Positions 4,864 to 5,480 of a stretch of 5,480 nt of DNA are shown piece after piece (position 1 is the first letter of the stretch; each line of letters starts with the position of its first letter). The notes under the pieces were generated by a model. That model was not told where the DNA came from. It saw nothing but the letters and a program-made list of their open reading frames with translations, and did no database searches. Origin of the DNA: a bacterium (GTDB taxonomy: Bacteria > Patescibacteriota > Minisyncoccia > UBA6257 > GWB1-50-10); assembly GCA_027310235.1 (NCBI GenBank), contig DAIDBF010000066.1:1-5480 (forward strand), in the 5' to 3' direction. A program made the translations under genes and the position numbers.

Positions 4864-5133
4864 ATGGAAGAATTATTCAAATGGCTCACGGCGATAATGG
4901 GGGTTGCAATGTCCATGGGCTACTATCCGCAGGCATATAAGATCTTCAAAAACAAGTCCTCAAAGGATGTTTCTATTCTCACCTATCTCGTCTTTGGGGT
5001 GGGGACGATCGTGTGGCTTTTATACGGAATCTACACACGCGATATCGTAGTTGCGCTCGGGTTCGTCTTCGGCGTCATCGGCTCTTGGCTCGTCATCTTT
5101 CTTTTATTGAAATACAAAGACAATTCGTCTTAA
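4864..5133 (+). CDS. SemiSWEET / PQ-loop (MtN3-slv) family transporter
   Basis: An 89-residue protein, the length expected for a bacterial SemiSWEET, a three-helix half transporter that dimerises to move sugars down their gradient. Membrane segments run at about 5-26, 38-57 and 61-83. The PQ motif is P22-Q23 in MGYYPQAYKIFKNKSSKDVS, with the family pattern of a basic loop leading into helix 2. W51 (TIVWLLYGI) is in the position of the conserved tryptophan. Helix 3 reads IVVALGFVFGVIG, so the asparagine usually found in the sugar pocket is not evident; the substrate may differ or the protein may be another PQ-loop member. The start follows a leaderless-type promoter by 6 nt. It appears monocistronic, with the palindrome upstream and a hairpin 23 nt after its stop. 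Confidence 0.88.
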   Translation: MEELFKWLTAIMGVAMSMGYYPQAYKIFKNKSSKDVSILTYLVFGVGTIVWLLYGIYTRDIVVALGFVFGVIGSWLVIFLLLKYKDNSS

Positions 5134-5146
5134 GAGTTTCGCCTAC

Positions 5147-5186
5147 AAAAAATGTTGAAGCGGCAGGGAATGTTCCGCGCCGCTTC
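5147..5186 (-). terminator. Intrinsic terminator-like hairpin, best oriented leftward
   Basis: GAAGCGGC (5157-5164) pairs perfectly with GCCGCTTC (5179-5186). On the minus strand the stem is followed after 4 nt by six Ts (complement of 5147-5152), the usual shape of a rho-independent terminator for something transcribed from the right. On the plus strand the nearest long T-run is 5211-5217, about 25 nt further on, preceded by a weak ACGA/TCGT hairpin, so it may also help end the SemiSWEET transcript. Confidence 0.55.
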
Positions 5187-5192
5187 GATTTA

Positions 5193-5315
5193 CTACGATA
5201 AATTCGTTATTTTTTTGCTTTCTTTGCTGTTTTCTTTCTTCTTCTCGATAAGAACAAGTTTCTTTTCATTCTTGCCCTCGCCGATCGTGAGCTTTCTTTC
5301 TTCTCGAGGAAGCAT
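5193..5315 (-). CDS. Possible lysine-rich 3' end of a small or broken minus-strand gene
   Basis: I do not recognise this. One minus-strand frame from ATG 5315 gives 40 residues, including ERKLTIGEGKNEKKLVLIEK and a Lys/Ser tail, ending in TAG at 5193. A second frame ends KKTAKKAKK at TAA 5207 and stays open to the window edge, but its upstream part simply reads through the palindromes at 5371-5455 and is unlikely to be protein. The leftward terminator just beyond supports some minus-strand transcript. The two frames overlap in the same lysine-rich stretch, so a frameshifted gene end is possible. Evidence is thin. Confidence 0.2.
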   Translation of the reverse strand: MLPREERKLTIGEGKNEKKLVLIEKKKENSKESKKITNLS

Positions 5316-5455
5316 AGCGAAGCGAGAGTATAGCTTCCTGAGTCGAGGACGAAGGAACTCAAATATCGCACCCGAGTGACGAAGTCACTCGGGAAAGGGG
5401 CCGGGGAAACGGGAGTTTCCCCGTGGCGGAAGCTGTTGAAACCGAAGGGTTTCAA
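5303..5455. repeat. Cluster of strong hairpins with CGAAG-type loops
   Basis: H1 is CTCGA-GGAAGC (5303-5313) with GCTTCC-tgag-TCGAG (5333-5347), enclosing GCGAAGC. H2 is CCCGAGTGAC-GAA-GTCACTCGGG, a perfect 10-bp stem with 3-nt loop (5371-5393). H3 is CGGGGAAAC-GGGA-GTTTCCCCG, perfect 9 bp (5402-5423). H4 is TTGAAACC-GAAG-GGTTTCAA, perfect 8 bp (5436-5455). CGAAG recurs at 5319, 5350, 5380 and 5443. No gene or tRNA explains these, and the element may continue past the window. It could be a REP-like repeat, a structured RNA, or remains of a mobile element. Confidence 0.6.
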
Positions 5456-5480
5456 GGAGCGTAAGCGACGTTCGAGTCCC

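Noticed and set aside
5207..5455. 82-codon minus-strand frame from TTG 5455
   Set aside because: Most of it simply translates the perfect hairpins and shows no protein-like conservation pattern; only its Lys-rich end is kept as a low-confidence note.
5414..5480. tRNA-Leu-like words at the window end (GTGGCGGAA near 5422 and GTTCGAGTCCC at 5470-5480)
   Set aside because: The D-stem 3' strand is missing, the central hairpin has no U33-type loop, and the T stem would mismatch; sequence beyond the window would be needed to revisit it.
1..5480. CRISPR array, insertion sequence or integrase gene
   Set aside because: No regularly spaced direct repeats, transposase or recombinase reading frames, or IS-type terminal repeats were seen.

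Overview
The window looks like chromosomal DNA of a reduced-genome bacterium, most likely Patescibacteria/CPR (Parcubacteria-like). The clues are: no encoded CCA on the three tRNAs; -10 boxes placed so close to start codons that mRNAs would be leaderless or nearly so; almost no Shine-Dalgarno sites; very tight gene packing; and a small ORF-less group I intron inside a tRNA. TGA ends two well-supported genes, which argues against the TGA=Gly code of Gracilibacteria/SR1. The lineage is an inference; nothing here is a definitive marker.

Layout. 2-244 (+): C-terminal end of a membrane protein cut by the window edge. 252-575 (-): pterin-4a-carbinolamine dehydratase, convergent with it. 687-967 (+): tRNA-Phe(GAA) split by a 209-nt group I intron (719-927) between U33 and G34; the P1, P10, P2, P3, P4, P5, P7 and P8 pairings can be written out from the sequence. 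987-2466 (+): a two-gene metal ABC transporter (ZnuC-like ATPase, ZnuB-like permease) beginning 19 nt after the tRNA. 2477-3700 (-): glutamate dehydrogenase, convergent with the permease. 3747-3820 (-): tRNA-Arg(UCU). 3827-4483 (-): AT-rich gene for an HTH plus LAGLIDADG-like protein. 4551-4735 (+): a promoter, a truncated tRNA 5' half, and an intact tRNA-Pro(UGG). 4774-4811: a perfect 38-bp palindrome. 4864-5133 (+): SemiSWEET/PQ-loop membrane protein with a leaderless-type promoter. 5134-5480: no convincing gene; a terminator-like hairpin firing leftward, then a cluster of strong hairpins whose loops reuse the word CGAAG.

Function. The two ABC genes form the membrane and motor parts of a zinc/manganese-type importer; the solute-binding protein is not in the window. 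Glutamate dehydrogenase, the PCD homologue and SemiSWEET are single-gene units. The most unusual content is the self-splicing intron in tRNA-Phe, the LAGLIDADG-like gene lying between tRNA genes with different base composition and its own Shine-Dalgarno, the tRNA-half remnant, the long palindrome and the terminal hairpin cluster. Together these suggest that the tRNA loci here are hot spots for small mobile or structured elements.
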